The notes below the pieces were generated by a model that saw only the letters and a program-made list of their open reading frames with translations, searched no databases and was not told where the DNA came from. Made by a program: the position numbers and the translations under genes. A DNA stretch of 64,000 bases from Flavobacterium orientale (GTDB lineage: Bacteria; Bacteroidota; Bacteroidia; Flavobacteriales; Flavobacteriaceae), in NCBI RefSeq assembly GCF_014638005.1, contig NZ_BMFG01000002.1:420533-484532 (forward strand), written 5' to 3'. Shown piece by piece: positions 35,708 through 44,365 of the stretch. How positions within the stretch are numbered: the first letter of the stretch is position 1; every line of letters starts with the position of its first letter.

Positions 35708-37693
35708 ATGAGAAATGCTGCCATAGTTTTATTTTTATTCATTTTTAGCACAGTTAGTAAGGCCCAAAATTTAGATTTTGGAAAAGTGTCGAAACAAGAA
35801 TTAACTGAAAAGAAACATCCAAAAGACACATCAGCTGTTGCAGCAATTTTATTTAAAAAAGCTAAAACCAGTTTTTTTTACACAGAAAAAGATGGTTTTC
35901 AGTGTGAAACTAAATATGAAATACGATTAAAAATTTATAAAAAAGAGGGTTTTTCTTGGGCAAATTATTCAATTCCTTATTACATTGGATGGACAAATCT
36001 GGGAAAAGACAACATTTTTTTTTCAGACGTTACAACCTATAACTTAGAAAATGATAAAATTGTAAAAACAAAACTCAGTTCAGACGGTACATTTAAAGAA
36101 AAAATAAATGACTATTGGATGAAAAAAACAATTACGTTTCCTAATGTTAAAGAAGGTTCAGTAATTGAATTTAAATACAAACTTGTTTCTGAGAATTTAG
36201 TAAAGTTACCCGATTTCGACTTTCAAGAACTTATTCCGGTAAATTTTGCAGAATACCGAACTGAAATTCCCGTAAATTATGAGTATAAAACAATTTTAAA
36301 CGGATATTCAAAAGTTGACCAAGAATCAAAAGATGAAATAATTACCCAATCTATAAATGCGGCCTTTAATCAAACAAACTATTTGACTTATACGCTTAGA
36401 AAAAATAAATATACTTTAGAAAATATTCCCGCTCTAAAAGAGGAACCCTATATTGATAATGCAGAGAATTATAGAATAAAAATTAAAAATGAGTTAAGTG
36501 CTGTAGTTTTTAAAGATGTTGCTCCAAAAAAATACGCTGAAACTTGGGATGATGTTGCAACCGATATTTCTCAAAACGATCATTTTAAAAAACAAATTGA
36601 AAGCAAAGGCTTTTTTGAAAGTAACTTGAATTCAATTTTAAGTAATTCATCAAACCAAACGGAAACTGTAGATGCCATTTTAAAGCATGTTAAAAACAGA
36701 ATAAAATGGAATGGAATTTATGGCATTTTTCCAAAAGAAGGACTAAAAAATTCCTATAATAATAGAACAGGAAATGTTTCAGATATTAATTTAAATGTAT
36801 TGGTATTGTTGAGAAACGCAGGAATTAATGCCTTTCCGGTTTTAGTTAGCACTAGAAAAAATGGAAAAATATTCTTTCCAAGTCGAGATGATTTCAATTA
36901 TATTATTGTAAAAGCAATTGTTGATGGAAAACAGGTTTTGTTAGACGCAACGGATCCAAACACAACTTCAAATATTTTACCATTTCGAAGTATAAACGGA
37001 AAGGGTGTAATGATTTCTCTAACTGGTAAGTCAGAAGAGGTCAGTCTTGTGCCTACTTTTTTATCAAAATCAATAACATTCGTTCAGGCTGATTTAAAAG
37101 AAAATGGTAGTATAAATGGAAAAGTTAGAGCTACTAAAAGCGATTATCAGGCTTATTTTTTCAGAGATCGCTATATGGGAATTAATCAGGAAATGTATTT
37201 GGAAAAATTAGAATCTGATTACAAAAATGTAAACATATCAGATTATAAAATTGAAAATATTGAGGATTTTGATAAAACAATAATAGAAACTTTTTCTTTT
37301 ACAAATTCAAACGAAGTGAATTTGAATAATAAAACAATTATATTTAATCCTTTGCTTTTTTTTACAAAAAGCGTGAATCCTTTTAAAGAAGAAAAACGTT
37401 TCATGCCAATTGATTTTGTTTTTCCAACTCAAGAAAAATACTTGATTACTATAACAATTCCTGAGGGTTACCGTGTAGAATATTTACCACAATCGTATAA
37501 TGTGGCGTTACCCAATAATGATATTGTGATTAATTTTAACTTGTCAAGCGATCCTACTAAAATTGTTATAAATTCATCATTTGACATTAATCAAGCTGTT
37601 TTCGAACCTAATTATTACCAAGATATAAAGAATATTTTTAAACTTTATATTGAAAAACAAACGGAGTCTATAATTCTCAAAAAAATCGAATAA
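35708..37693 (+). CDS. DUF3857 / pseudo-transglutaminase paralogue 4
   Basis: A 661-residue exported protein (signal ending near SKAQ-NL). It has the same layout: DUF3857, then a transglutaminase-like region with Val (V357, TGNVSDINLNVLVLL) instead of Cys and FNYIIVKAI instead of the His motif, then a beta-rich C-terminus. It is closest to paralogue 5. It starts 3 bases after the previous stop; the signal peptide region is nearly the same DNA as in paralogue 3. Confidence 0.85.
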   Translation: MRNAAIVLFLFIFSTVSKAQNLDFGKVSKQELTEKKHPKDTSAVAAILFKKAKTSFFYTEKDGFQCETKYEIRLKIYKKEGFSWANYSIPYYIGWTNLGKDNIFFSDVTTYNLENDKIVKTKLSSDGTFKEKINDYWMKKTITFPNVKEGSVIEFKYKLVSENLVKLPDFDFQELIPVNFAEYRTEIPVNYEYKTILNGYSKVDQESKDEIITQSINAAFNQTNYLTYTLRKNKYTLENIPALKEEPYIDNAENYRIKIKNELSAVVFKDVAPKKYAETWDDVATDISQNDHFKKQIESKGFFESNLNSILSNSSNQTETVDAILKHVKNRIKWNGIYGIFPKEGLKNSYNNRTGNVSDINLNVLVLLRNAGINAFPVLVSTRKNGKIFFPSRDDFNYIIVKAIVDGKQVLLDATDPNTTSNILPFRSINGKGVMISLTGKSEEVSLVPTFLSKSITFVQADLKENGSINGKVRATKSDYQAYFFRDRYMGINQEMYLEKLESDYKNVNISDYKIENIEDFDKTIIETFSFTNSNEVNLNNKTIIFNPLLFFTKSVNPFKEEKRFMPIDFVFPTQEKYLITITIPEGYRVEYLPQSYNVALPNNDIVINFNLSSDPTKIVINSSFDINQAVFEPNYYQDIKNIFKLYIEKQTESIILKKIE

Positions 37694-37709
37694 TAAATTT
37701 TATTGCATA

Positions 37710-39692
37710 ATGAAAAAGTTTAAAATAATCTTTTTTCTGTTGTTATTCAGTAATTTATTAAATGCTCAAAAATTAGAGTTTGGCAAAGTATCAAAACAAG
37801 AGTTGAGCGAGAAAAATCATTCAATAGACACTGCTGCTGTAGCAGCAATATTGTTTAAAAAAGCTAAAACTTCTTTAATTTATACAGGAAAAGCAGGGTT
37901 TATAAGTGAAACAGATTATGAAGTAAGATTAAAAATTTATAAAAAAGAAGGTTTTTCTTGGGGAAATTATTCAATTCCCTACTATATTGGTTGGGGTAAT
38001 CCGGATAATGATTACGTTTCTTTTTCAGAGGTAACTACTTACAATTTAGAGAACAATAAAATTAAAAAATCAAAACTCACCTCATTAGGTTCTTTTAAAG
38101 AAAAAATCAATGATTATTGGATAAAGAAAACAATTACATTTCCCAATGTAAAAGAAGGATCTGTAATTGAATTCAAATATAAAATCATCACTTTAAGTAT
38201 TGTAAAATTACCTGATTTTGATTTTCAGGAAACAATACCTGTAAATTTTGCTGAATACCAAACAGAAATCCCGGTTAATTTTGGATATAATACAATTTTA
38301 AATGGAGATTCAAAAGTTGAAAAAGAAACTAAAGAGGTAAAATATGGACAATCTCTTTATTCATCTCCTATGGGCTCAAGTTATTTAAACTATACACTAA
38401 GAAAAAGTAAATACACTTTAAAAAATATTCAAGCATTAAAGCAAGAACCGTTTGTTGACAATTATGAAAACTATAGAATTAAAATTAAAAATGAACTAAG
38501 TTCCGTAGCTTTCAGAGGTTTTCCAATTGAAAAATTTTCACATACATGGAATGAAGTTACTAAAGACATTTCTCAAAATGAATATTTTAAAAATCAAATT
38601 CAAAGTAAAGGATATTTTGAAAACGATTTAAAAAATGTTGTCAATGATTCTATGAATGAAACAGAAAAAGTCAACGCTATTCTAGACCATGTAAAACATA
38701 AAATTAAATGGAATAAATATTTGAGTTATTTTCCAAAATTAGGAGTAGAAAAAGCATACATTAATGGCGATGGAAATGTTGCTGATATAAACTTGAACCT
38801 TCTTATAATGCTTAGAAGTGAAGGTGTCAAAGCTTATCCTGTTTTGGTTAGCACACGTGATAACGGCTTAATTTATTTCCCAAGCAGAGAAGATTTTAAT
38901 TATGTAATAGTTAAAGCAATAATTAATGATAAACAAATGTTGATTGATGCAACAGATTTAAATTCAACTTTCAATATTTTACCTATTAGAGTTTTAAACG
39001 ATAAAGGAATTATGATAACGGAATCTGAAGAATCTGAGGAAATTAATCTGTCACCTACAACTTTATCCAAATCCATAACTTTTATTCAAGCAGATATTGA
39101 TATGCAAGGGATGATAAATGGAAAAATCAGAAGCACAAAAAACGATTATTTGGCTTATATTTTTAGAACTATTTATACTAATATTAGCCAAGATTTGTAT
39201 TTAGAAAAATTAGAATCTGATTATAACAATATTGAAATCTCAGATTATAATATTGATAATTTTAAGGATTTAGAAAAAACTATAATTGAAACTTTTTCTT
39301 TTTCGAGCGAAACCGAAGTAGAAATAAATGACAATAAAATTATTTTTAATCCTTTACTTTTTTATACAAATAAAAGCAATCCATTTATTTCGGAAACTCG
39401 AACCATGCCAATTGATTTTATTTTTCCCAATCAAGACAAATATGTAATAAATATTTCAATACCCGAAGGTTATGAAATTGAACATTTGCCTGAACCAACA
39501 AACGTTTATTTGCATAATAACAGTATAGTTTTTAACTTCAACATTTCAAGTGATAAAAACAAAATTACAATTGCATCTACTTTTGATATTAATCAAGCTA
39601 CTTTTAGTCCTATTTATTATGATGATATAAGAAATATTTTTAAACTTTACATTGAAAAACAAACGGAGTCAATAATTCTAAAAAGGAAATAA
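37710..39692 (+). CDS. DUF3857 / pseudo-transglutaminase paralogue 5
   Basis: A 660-residue exported protein with a signal peptide MKKFKIIFFLLLFSNLLNAQ. It resembles paralogue 4 throughout. The Cys position is V357 (DGNVADINLNLLIML) and the His motif reads FNYVIVKAI. It is the last of five tandem paralogues covering about 10 kb. The 16-base gap and lack of a terminator suggest continued transcription into the MazG-like gene one base downstream. Confidence 0.85.
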   Translation: MKKFKIIFFLLLFSNLLNAQKLEFGKVSKQELSEKNHSIDTAAVAAILFKKAKTSLIYTGKAGFISETDYEVRLKIYKKEGFSWGNYSIPYYIGWGNPDNDYVSFSEVTTYNLENNKIKKSKLTSLGSFKEKINDYWIKKTITFPNVKEGSVIEFKYKIITLSIVKLPDFDFQETIPVNFAEYQTEIPVNFGYNTILNGDSKVEKETKEVKYGQSLYSSPMGSSYLNYTLRKSKYTLKNIQALKQEPFVDNYENYRIKIKNELSSVAFRGFPIEKFSHTWNEVTKDISQNEYFKNQIQSKGYFENDLKNVVNDSMNETEKVNAILDHVKHKIKWNKYLSYFPKLGVEKAYINGDGNVADINLNLLIMLRSEGVKAYPVLVSTRDNGLIYFPSREDFNYVIVKAIINDKQMLIDATDLNSTFNILPIRVLNDKGIMITESEESEEINLSPTTLSKSITFIQADIDMQGMINGKIRSTKNDYLAYIFRTIYTNISQDLYLEKLESDYNNIEISDYNIDNFKDLEKTIIETFSFSSETEVEINDNKIIFNPLLFYTNKSNPFISETRTMPIDFIFPNQDKYVINISIPEGYEIEHLPEPTNVYLHNNSIVFNFNISSDKNKITIASTFDINQATFSPIYYDDIRNIFKLYIEKQTESIILKRK

Positions 39693-39693
39693 C

Positions 39694-40020
39694 ATGAACC
39701 TGAAAAATTCACAACTGGAAGTTGACAACTGGATAAAAAATCACGGAGTTCGTTATTTCAACGAATTGACTAACATGGCTCAGCTTACTGAAGAAGTAGG
39801 TGAGGTGGCTCGAATCATAGCCCGTCGTTATGGTGAACAATCCGAAAAAGAAAGTGATAAAAACAAAGATCTTGGCGAAGAATTAGCCGATGTGGTTTTT
39901 GTAGTTTTGTGTCTGGCAAATCAAACCGGAGTTGATTTACAAGCCGCTTTTGATAAAAAAATGGATATCAAAACCAAGCGTGACCACGATAGGCATCAAA
40001 ACAATGAAAAGTTGAAGTAA
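39694..40020 (+). CDS. MazG-like nucleotide pyrophosphohydrolase
   Basis: A 108-residue all-alpha NTP pyrophosphohydrolase. Metal-binding acids appear in LTEEVGEVARIIARRYGEQ (about residues 31-49) and in DLGEELADVVFVVLCLAN (about 61-78), the EExxE...ExxD pattern of the family. It probably cleans up non-canonical nucleotides in the cytosol. It starts one base after the last DUF3857 gene and ends one base before the next small gene. Confidence 0.9.
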   Translation: MNLKNSQLEVDNWIKNHGVRYFNELTNMAQLTEEVGEVARIIARRYGEQSEKESDKNKDLGEELADVVFVVLCLANQTGVDLQAAFDKKMDIKTKRDHDRHQNNEKLK

Positions 40021-40021
40021 A

Positions 40022-40240
40022 ATGAATAAGAATTTAGCAGTTTTTTTAGCGAGTATTTTGGTTATGAGTCCACTATTCGGATTATTGCTTTATTTTTTTG
40101 AAAAGGAATTAACTAGTAAACAAATTGTTTTTCAAAGTTTATTTTTTGGAGTTTTTATGGCATTAGGTGAAATTTTTATTTTTGAAAGAATAAGAAATAA
40201 ATCCAAAAAGAATAAAAATAAAGAGGATATAAATGAATAG
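40022..40240 (+). CDS. Small membrane protein, unknown
   Basis: I do not recognise it. The 72-residue product has two predicted membrane segments (about residues 5-26 and 33-54), then a Lys/Asn-rich cytosolic tail. It starts one base after the MazG-like stop and so appears translationally coupled. Confidence 0.65.
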   Translation: MNKNLAVFLASILVMSPLFGLLLYFFEKELTSKQIVFQSLFFGVFMALGEIFIFERIRNKSKKNKNKEDINE

Positions 40241-40255
40241 TAATTGTTCCCTGCT

Positions 40256-40263
40256 TATCTTTG
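40256..40263 (+). promoter_or_regulatory. -7 promoter element of aroA
   Basis: TATCTTTG fits TAnnTTTG, 25 bases before the aroA ATG. Confidence 0.5.
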
Positions 40264-40288
40264 AGTTTCTTTCTGAGAAATAAAAAAA

Positions 40289-41542
40289 ATGAATTTAAAC
40301 CTTTCATATAACCCACAACCCGTAACTCGCAACCCGCAACTTAAAATCACCGGTTCCAAATCAGAAACCAACAGATTGTTGTTGTTGCAAGCCTTATATC
40401 CAAACATTACTTTAGAAAATACTTCCAATTCCGATGATTCAGAAGTGATGTTAAAAGCAATCCAACAACCGACAACCGATAACGGACAACGGACAAGCGA
40501 AATAGACATCCACCATGCCGGAACAGCCATGCGTTTTCTTACCGCTTTTTTTGCCATTCAAGAAGGAAGAGAAGTAATTTTAACGGGTTCATCCAGAATG
40601 AAAGAACGACCCATTAAAATTTTAGTGGAAGCCTTAAATCAACTTGGAGCTGAAATCACTTACGAAGAAAATGAAGGTTTTCCCCCAATCCGAATCAAAG
40701 GAATAAAAATAATAAAAAATAAAGTTTCGCTTCCCGCAAACGTGAGTAGTCAATATATTTCTGCCTTATTATTAATTGCTCCAAAATTGGAAAATGGTTT
40801 AGAAATCACACTGGAAGGTCAAATAACTTCTATCCCATATATTAACATGACATTAGCTTTGCTAAATGAAATTGGAGTTAAAACTTCTTTTAATGGAAAT
40901 AAAATAGCTATTTGTCATGCTGAACTTGTTTCAGCATCTCAAATCAGGGTTGAATCCGACTGGTCATCTGCATCCTACTGGTATTCTATCATCGCATTAT
41001 CAGAAATCGGAGCACAAATCACACTTTCAAGCTACAAAGAAAACAGCCTGCAAGGTGATGCCGCTTTAGTTGAAATTTACAAAAGTTTCGGAGTTGAAAC
41101 CGTTTTCAATGACAACCAATCAATAACACTTTCAAAAAACCGTAACCCGCAACTCGCAACTTTCAACTCGCAACTAAACAATTCCCCCGATATCGCCCAA
41201 ACCATCGCTGTAACATGCTTCGGATTAGGCATCGGCTGTAATTTAAACGGCTTACACACTTTAAAAATTAAAGAAACCGATAGATTAGAAGCTTTGAAAA
41301 CCGAACTTTCAAGATTAGGAGCAACGATTTCAGTGACAAATGATAGTTTGACTCTAGAAAGTTCAAAATCAATTATTCCATCAATAAATATTGCCACCTA
41401 CCAAGACCACAGAATGGCAATGGCTTTTGCCCCATTAGCATTAAAAGTTCCGATAATTATCGAAGAATCAGAAGTCGTCACAAAATCATATCCTACCTTT
41501 TGGGATGATTTAAAAGGTTTTGGATTTCAATTTTCACAATAA
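40289..41542 (+). CDS. aroA: EPSP synthase (3-phosphoshikimate 1-carboxyvinyltransferase) with in-frame repeat insertions
   Basis: The sixth shikimate step. Core motifs are intact: ITGSKSETNRLLLLQAL, HHAGTAMRFLTAFFA, SSRMKERPI, VSSQYISALLL, VESDWSSASYWY, LKIKETDRLEALKTEL and YQDHRMAMAFAPLAL. At four loop positions the protein contains peptides translated from word-like dispersed repeats: residues about 8-18 (NPQPVTRNPQL), 59-69 (QQPTTDNGQRT), 209-218 (CHAELVSASQ) and 284-296 (NRNPQLATFNSQL). None disrupts a motif. The 417-residue length is normal for the group. The enzyme is probably functional. Confidence 0.93.
   Translation: MNLNLSYNPQPVTRNPQLKITGSKSETNRLLLLQALYPNITLENTSNSDDSEVMLKAIQQPTTDNGQRTSEIDIHHAGTAMRFLTAFFAIQEGREVILTGSSRMKERPIKILVEALNQLGAEITYEENEGFPPIRIKGIKIIKNKVSLPANVSSQYISALLLIAPKLENGLEITLEGQITSIPYINMTLALLNEIGVKTSFNGNKIAICHAELVSASQIRVESDWSSASYWYSIIALSEIGAQITLSSYKENSLQGDAALVEIYKSFGVETVFNDNQSITLSKNRNPQLATFNSQLNNSPDIAQTIAVTCFGLGIGCNLNGLHTLKIKETDRLEALKTELSRLGATISVTNDSLTLESSKSIIPSINIATYQDHRMAMAFAPLALKVPIIIEESEVVTKSYPTFWDDLKGFGFQFSQ
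40310..40341 (+). repeat. Word-like repeat inside aroA, copy 1
   Basis: AACCCACAACCCGTAACTCG and following bases repeat the unit AACCCGCAACT. It is translated as NPQPVTRNPQL. The same words recur at 41139-41175. Confidence 0.75.
40463..40495 (+). repeat. Word-like repeat inside aroA, copy 2
   Basis: The stretch contains ACAACCGACAACCGATAAC, identical to the intergenic repeat before metF. It is translated as QQPTTDNGQRT. Confidence 0.8.
40913..40941 (+). repeat. HAELVSAS repeat inside aroA
   Basis: GTCATGCTGAACTTGTTTCA followed by GCATCTC is a palindromic word (TGCTGAA...TTCAGCA) that I recall as a widespread bacterial dispersed repeat. It is translated as CHAELVSASQ. A degenerate copy lies after queA. 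Confidence 0.75.
41139..41175 (+). repeat. Word-like repeat inside aroA, copy 3
   Basis: CGTAACCCGCAACTCGCAAC and the next 14 bases repeat CGCAACT/TCAACT units, translated as NRNPQLATFNSQL. Confidence 0.75.
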
Positions 41543-41543
41543 A

Positions 41544-41582
41544 CTCACCTCAGAAACTCAGTGGCTCAGCTACTCAGCAACT
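41544..41582 (+). repeat. Dispersed CTCAG-type repeat after aroA
   Basis: Five CTCAG-like words in 39 bases, similar to those at 12674-12708 and 61864-61900. Confidence 0.7.
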
Positions 41583-41608
41583 TAATTTAAAAATAAACCT
41601 CAAAACAC

Positions 41609-41640
41609 TTGACAACGCCTATCTCACAATCGTATATTTG
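41609..41640 (+). promoter_or_regulatory. Promoter of queA
   Basis: TTG (41609-41611), 21 bases, TATATTTG (41633-41640). The next 60 bases hold ACTAATTACTAATAACTAAT-type words before the ATG at 41703. Confidence 0.7.
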
Positions 41641-41702
41641 CATCCAGAAAAATTAGAAGTAGTGAAAACTAGTCACTAATTACTAATAACTAATTACTTT
41701 AT

Positions 41703-42752
41703 ATGAAATTATCTCATTTTCAATTCAATCTTCCGACTGAATTACTCGCTGAATTTCCTGCCGAAAACCGTGACGAATCTCGTTTAATGGTAATTAACAG
41801 AGCCAAAAAAACAATAGAACATAAATTATTTAAAGACATCATCAACTATTTTGACGATGGCGATGTAATGATTATGAACAACACTAAAGTTTTTCCTGCT
41901 CGTTTGTATGGGAATAAAGAAAAAACCGGAGCCAGAATTGAAGTGTTTTTATTACGCGAATTAAATGCAGAACAACGCCTTTGGGATGTATTAGTAGATC
42001 CGGCTCGTAAAATCCGTATCGGAAACAAATTATATTTTGGTGATGACGATTCGTTAGTCGCTGAGGTTATTGATAACACCACCTCTCGCGGAAGAACATT
42101 ACGTTTTTTATATGATGGTTCCTATGAAGAATTCCGTTTAAAACTGAGAGATTTAGGTGAAACACCAATCCCAAAATACATCAATAGAGAGGTAACTCCT
42201 GAAGATGAAGAAAGATACCAAACCATTTATGCAAAAGTAGAAGGTGCTGTTGCCGCTCCAACTGCAGGATTGCATTTTTCTAAACACCTTTTGAAAAGAT
42301 TAGAAATAAAAGGAGTAAATTTTGCTGAAGTTACTTTGCATGTTGGCTTAGGAACCTTCAATCCGGTAGAAGTTGAAGATTTGTCAAAACATAAAATGGA
42401 TTCTGAAGAATTAATTGTTTCCCAAGAAGCATGTGACATTGTTAATGCAGCAAAAATCAGAAAAAGTAGAATCTGCTGTGTTGGAACAACAACCATGAGA
42501 GCAATAGAAAGTTCAGTTTCATCTAATAATACTTTAAACCCGTTTAATGGTTGGACAAATAAATTTATTTTTCCGCCATATGATTTTAGTATCGCAGACT
42601 GCATGATTACAAACTTCCACACGCCAAAATCAACACTTTTAATGATGATTTCGGCTTTCTGTGGACACGATTTAATGAAAAAAGCCTACGAAGAAGCCAT
42701 CAAAGAAAAATACAAATTCTATTCTTATGGTGATGCTATGCTAATAATTTAA
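41703..42752 (+). CDS. queA: tRNA preQ1(34) S-adenosylmethionine ribosyltransferase-isomerase
   Basis: It adds the cyclopentene moiety from SAM to preQ1 in tRNA during queuosine synthesis. The 349-residue length and motifs fit: FDLP-like start ([20 protein letters not shown]), [11 protein letters not shown] (about 58-68), [13 protein letters not shown] (about 181-193), [10 protein letters not shown] (about 214-223) and [15 protein letters not shown] (about 305-319). queE, acting earlier in the same pathway, is at 57779. It is monocistronic with its own promoter and terminator. Confidence 0.96.
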   Translation: MKLSHFQFNLPTELLAEFPAENRDESRLMVINRAKKTIEHKLFKDIINYFDDGDVMIMNNTKVFPARLYGNKEKTGARIEVFLLRELNAEQRLWDVLVDPARKIRIGNKLYFGDDDSLVAEVIDNTTSRGRTLRFLYDGSYEEFRLKLRDLGETPIPKYINREVTPEDEERYQTIYAKVEGAVAAPTAGLHFSKHLLKRLEIKGVNFAEVTLHVGLGTFNPVEVEDLSKHKMDSEELIVSQEACDIVNAAKIRKSRICCVGTTTMRAIESSVSSNNTLNPFNGWTNKFIFPPYDFSIADCMITNFHTPKSTLLMMISAFCGHDLMKKAYEEAIKEKYKFYSYGDAMLII

Positions 42753-42759
42753 TTTTATT

Positions 42760-42789
42760 GTCAATCTGAACTTGTTTTAGATTCTAAAA
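42760..42789 (+). repeat. Degenerate copy of the HAELVSAS repeat
   Basis: GTCAATCTGAACTTGTTTTA and the following bases resemble the repeat inside aroA with several substitutions. Confidence 0.5.
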
Positions 42790-42796
42790 TAATACC

Positions 42797-42829
42797 AAAT
42801 CCCAATCTTTTTAGGTTGGGATTTTTTTT
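42797..42829 (+). terminator. Terminator after queA
   Basis: A 9-bp stem AAATCCCAA/TTGGGATTT (42797-42805 with 42816-42824), then a T run. Confidence 0.82.
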
Positions 42830-42950
42830 GGGCGTGTTCCGCCGAAAAGGCGAATGGGCTTTCGCTACTCGCTTTTTTGTTCCGTCCCGCTGGGCTGAAA
42901 CAAAAAGAGCTCAAACAATGGCTCTATCCCTCACGCAATCGTTGCTCCAT
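42828..42950. repeat. GGGCGTG-type intergenic repeat
   Basis: A relatively GC-rich stretch beginning GGGCGTGTTCCGCCGAAAAG, of a kind I recall as dispersed in Bacteroidota genomes. An open frame crosses it but shows no protein-like character. The bases between it and kynU (to 43045) hold no further gene. Confidence 0.5.
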
Positions 42951-43045
42951 TTCAAGTTTTGATTTCAAATTAACGCACAGACAAATCGCGACCTGTCTCC
43001 AAAAATCCAAAAAATTACTATCTTTACCACACAAACAAAAACTGC

Positions 43046-44326
43046 ATGGAATTTCAAAATACCCGCGAATTTGCACAACAATTAGACGCACAAGACGAAC
43101 TTTTTAAGTACCGTGATGAATTTCTTTTTCCAAGAATAAATGGTAAAAATGTAATTTATTTCACGGGAAATTCACTCGGACTACAACCCAAACGCACTAA
43201 AACCTATGTTGATGAGGTGATGAGTGACTGGGCAAGATTAGCCGTAGAAGGCCATTTTTATGCAGACAAACCTTGGTGGGATTACCACGAACGATTTGCA
43301 ATTCCATTGAGTGGATTGGTTGGAGCAAAACCGTCCGAAATTACAGTGATGAATACGCTAACTGTCAATCTTCACTTGATGATGGTTTCTTTTTATCGTC
43401 CAACAGAAAAAAAATATAAAATCATCTGCGAAGAAAAAGCGTTCCCATCTGATCAATACATGTTTCAAAGTCAAGTGAGATTTCATGGCTTAAACCCAAG
43501 TGATGCCATAATTGAAATTAAACGAAGAGAAGGTGAACATAATATTAGACATGAAGATATCTTAACTAAAATTGAAGAAGTTGGTGACGAATTAGCATTG
43601 GTTTTAATAGGTGGCGTAAATTATTACACGGGTCAAGTATTTGATATCAAAACGATAACTGAAGCCGCTCAAAAAACGGGAGCTTATGTAGGTTGGGATT
43701 TAGCACATGCAGCCGGAAACATCGAACTTCGACTAAATGAATGGAATGTGGATTTCGCTTGTTGGTGTAGCTACAAATATATGAACTCCGGACCCGGAAA
43801 TGCATCAGGATGTTTCGTTCATGAAAAACACCATCACGATACCGAACTTCCTCGTTTTGCCGGATGGTGGGGACACAATAAAGAACGTCGCTTCAAAATG
43901 GAACCCGATTTTGATCCCGTTCACGGAGCAGATGGTTGGCAAATCAGTAATCTACCCATTTTATCATTAGCACCTTATTTGGCCTCTGTAGAAATGTTTG
44001 CCGAAGTGGGAATGACTAAATTAATTAAAAAAAGAAACCTTTTAACCGCCTATCTAGAATTCATCCTACACGAAATTGACAAAGAAATCGACGGAACCGA
44101 ATTTGAAATCATCACACCTCAAAACCAAGAAGAACGAGCATGCCAACTTTCTGTTTATTTACACGGACAAGGAAGAAGTTTGTTCGATTACCTTATGAAG
44201 AACGGAGTTATCACCGACTGGCGTGAACCAAACGTAATCCGTTTAGCTCCCGCACCATTCTACTGCTCTTTTGAAGATATGTACGAATTCGGACAAATCT
44301 TGAAGAAAGGTATATCAAAACCTTAG
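43046..44326 (+). CDS. kynU: Kynureninase
   Basis: A PLP enzyme that cleaves kynurenine or 3-hydroxykynurenine to (hydroxy)anthranilate and alanine. The 426-residue length fits. The PLP lysine is K244 in CSYKYMNSGPGN, and YFTGNSLGLQP (about residues 36-46) and WDLAHAAGN (about 219-227) are typical. Together with kmo at 53493 it gives two steps of the kynurenine route of tryptophan use, possibly toward quinolinate and NAD. No other step of that route was found in the window. Confidence 0.95.
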   Translation: MEFQNTREFAQQLDAQDELFKYRDEFLFPRINGKNVIYFTGNSLGLQPKRTKTYVDEVMSDWARLAVEGHFYADKPWWDYHERFAIPLSGLVGAKPSEITVMNTLTVNLHLMMVSFYRPTEKKYKIICEEKAFPSDQYMFQSQVRFHGLNPSDAIIEIKRREGEHNIRHEDILTKIEEVGDELALVLIGGVNYYTGQVFDIKTITEAAQKTGAYVGWDLAHAAGNIELRLNEWNVDFACWCSYKYMNSGPGNASGCFVHEKHHHDTELPRFAGWWGHNKERRFKMEPDFDPVHGADGWQISNLPILSLAPYLASVEMFAEVGMTKLIKKRNLLTAYLEFILHEIDKEIDGTEFEIITPQNQEERACQLSVYLHGQGRSLFDYLMKNGVITDWREPNVIRLAPAPFYCSFEDMYEFGQILKKGISKP

Positions 44327-44358
44327 CACCTTAGTACCTCAGAACCTTAGTACCTTTA
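44322..44358 (+). repeat. Dispersed CCTTAG/CTCAG repeat after kynU
   Basis: CCTTAGCACCTTAGTACCTC and the next bases repeat ACCTTAGn words, filling the gap before the next gene. Confidence 0.65.
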
Positions 44359-44365
44359 AATAAAA

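Noticed and set aside
41139..41175. aroA as a pseudogene because of the repeat insertions
   Set aside because: All active-site motifs are present, the frame is kept throughout and the length is normal, so a working enzyme is more likely.
42877..43107. A 76-codon open frame before kynU
   Set aside because: It lies over a GC-richer intergenic repeat and runs into kynU in another frame, with no recognisable domain.
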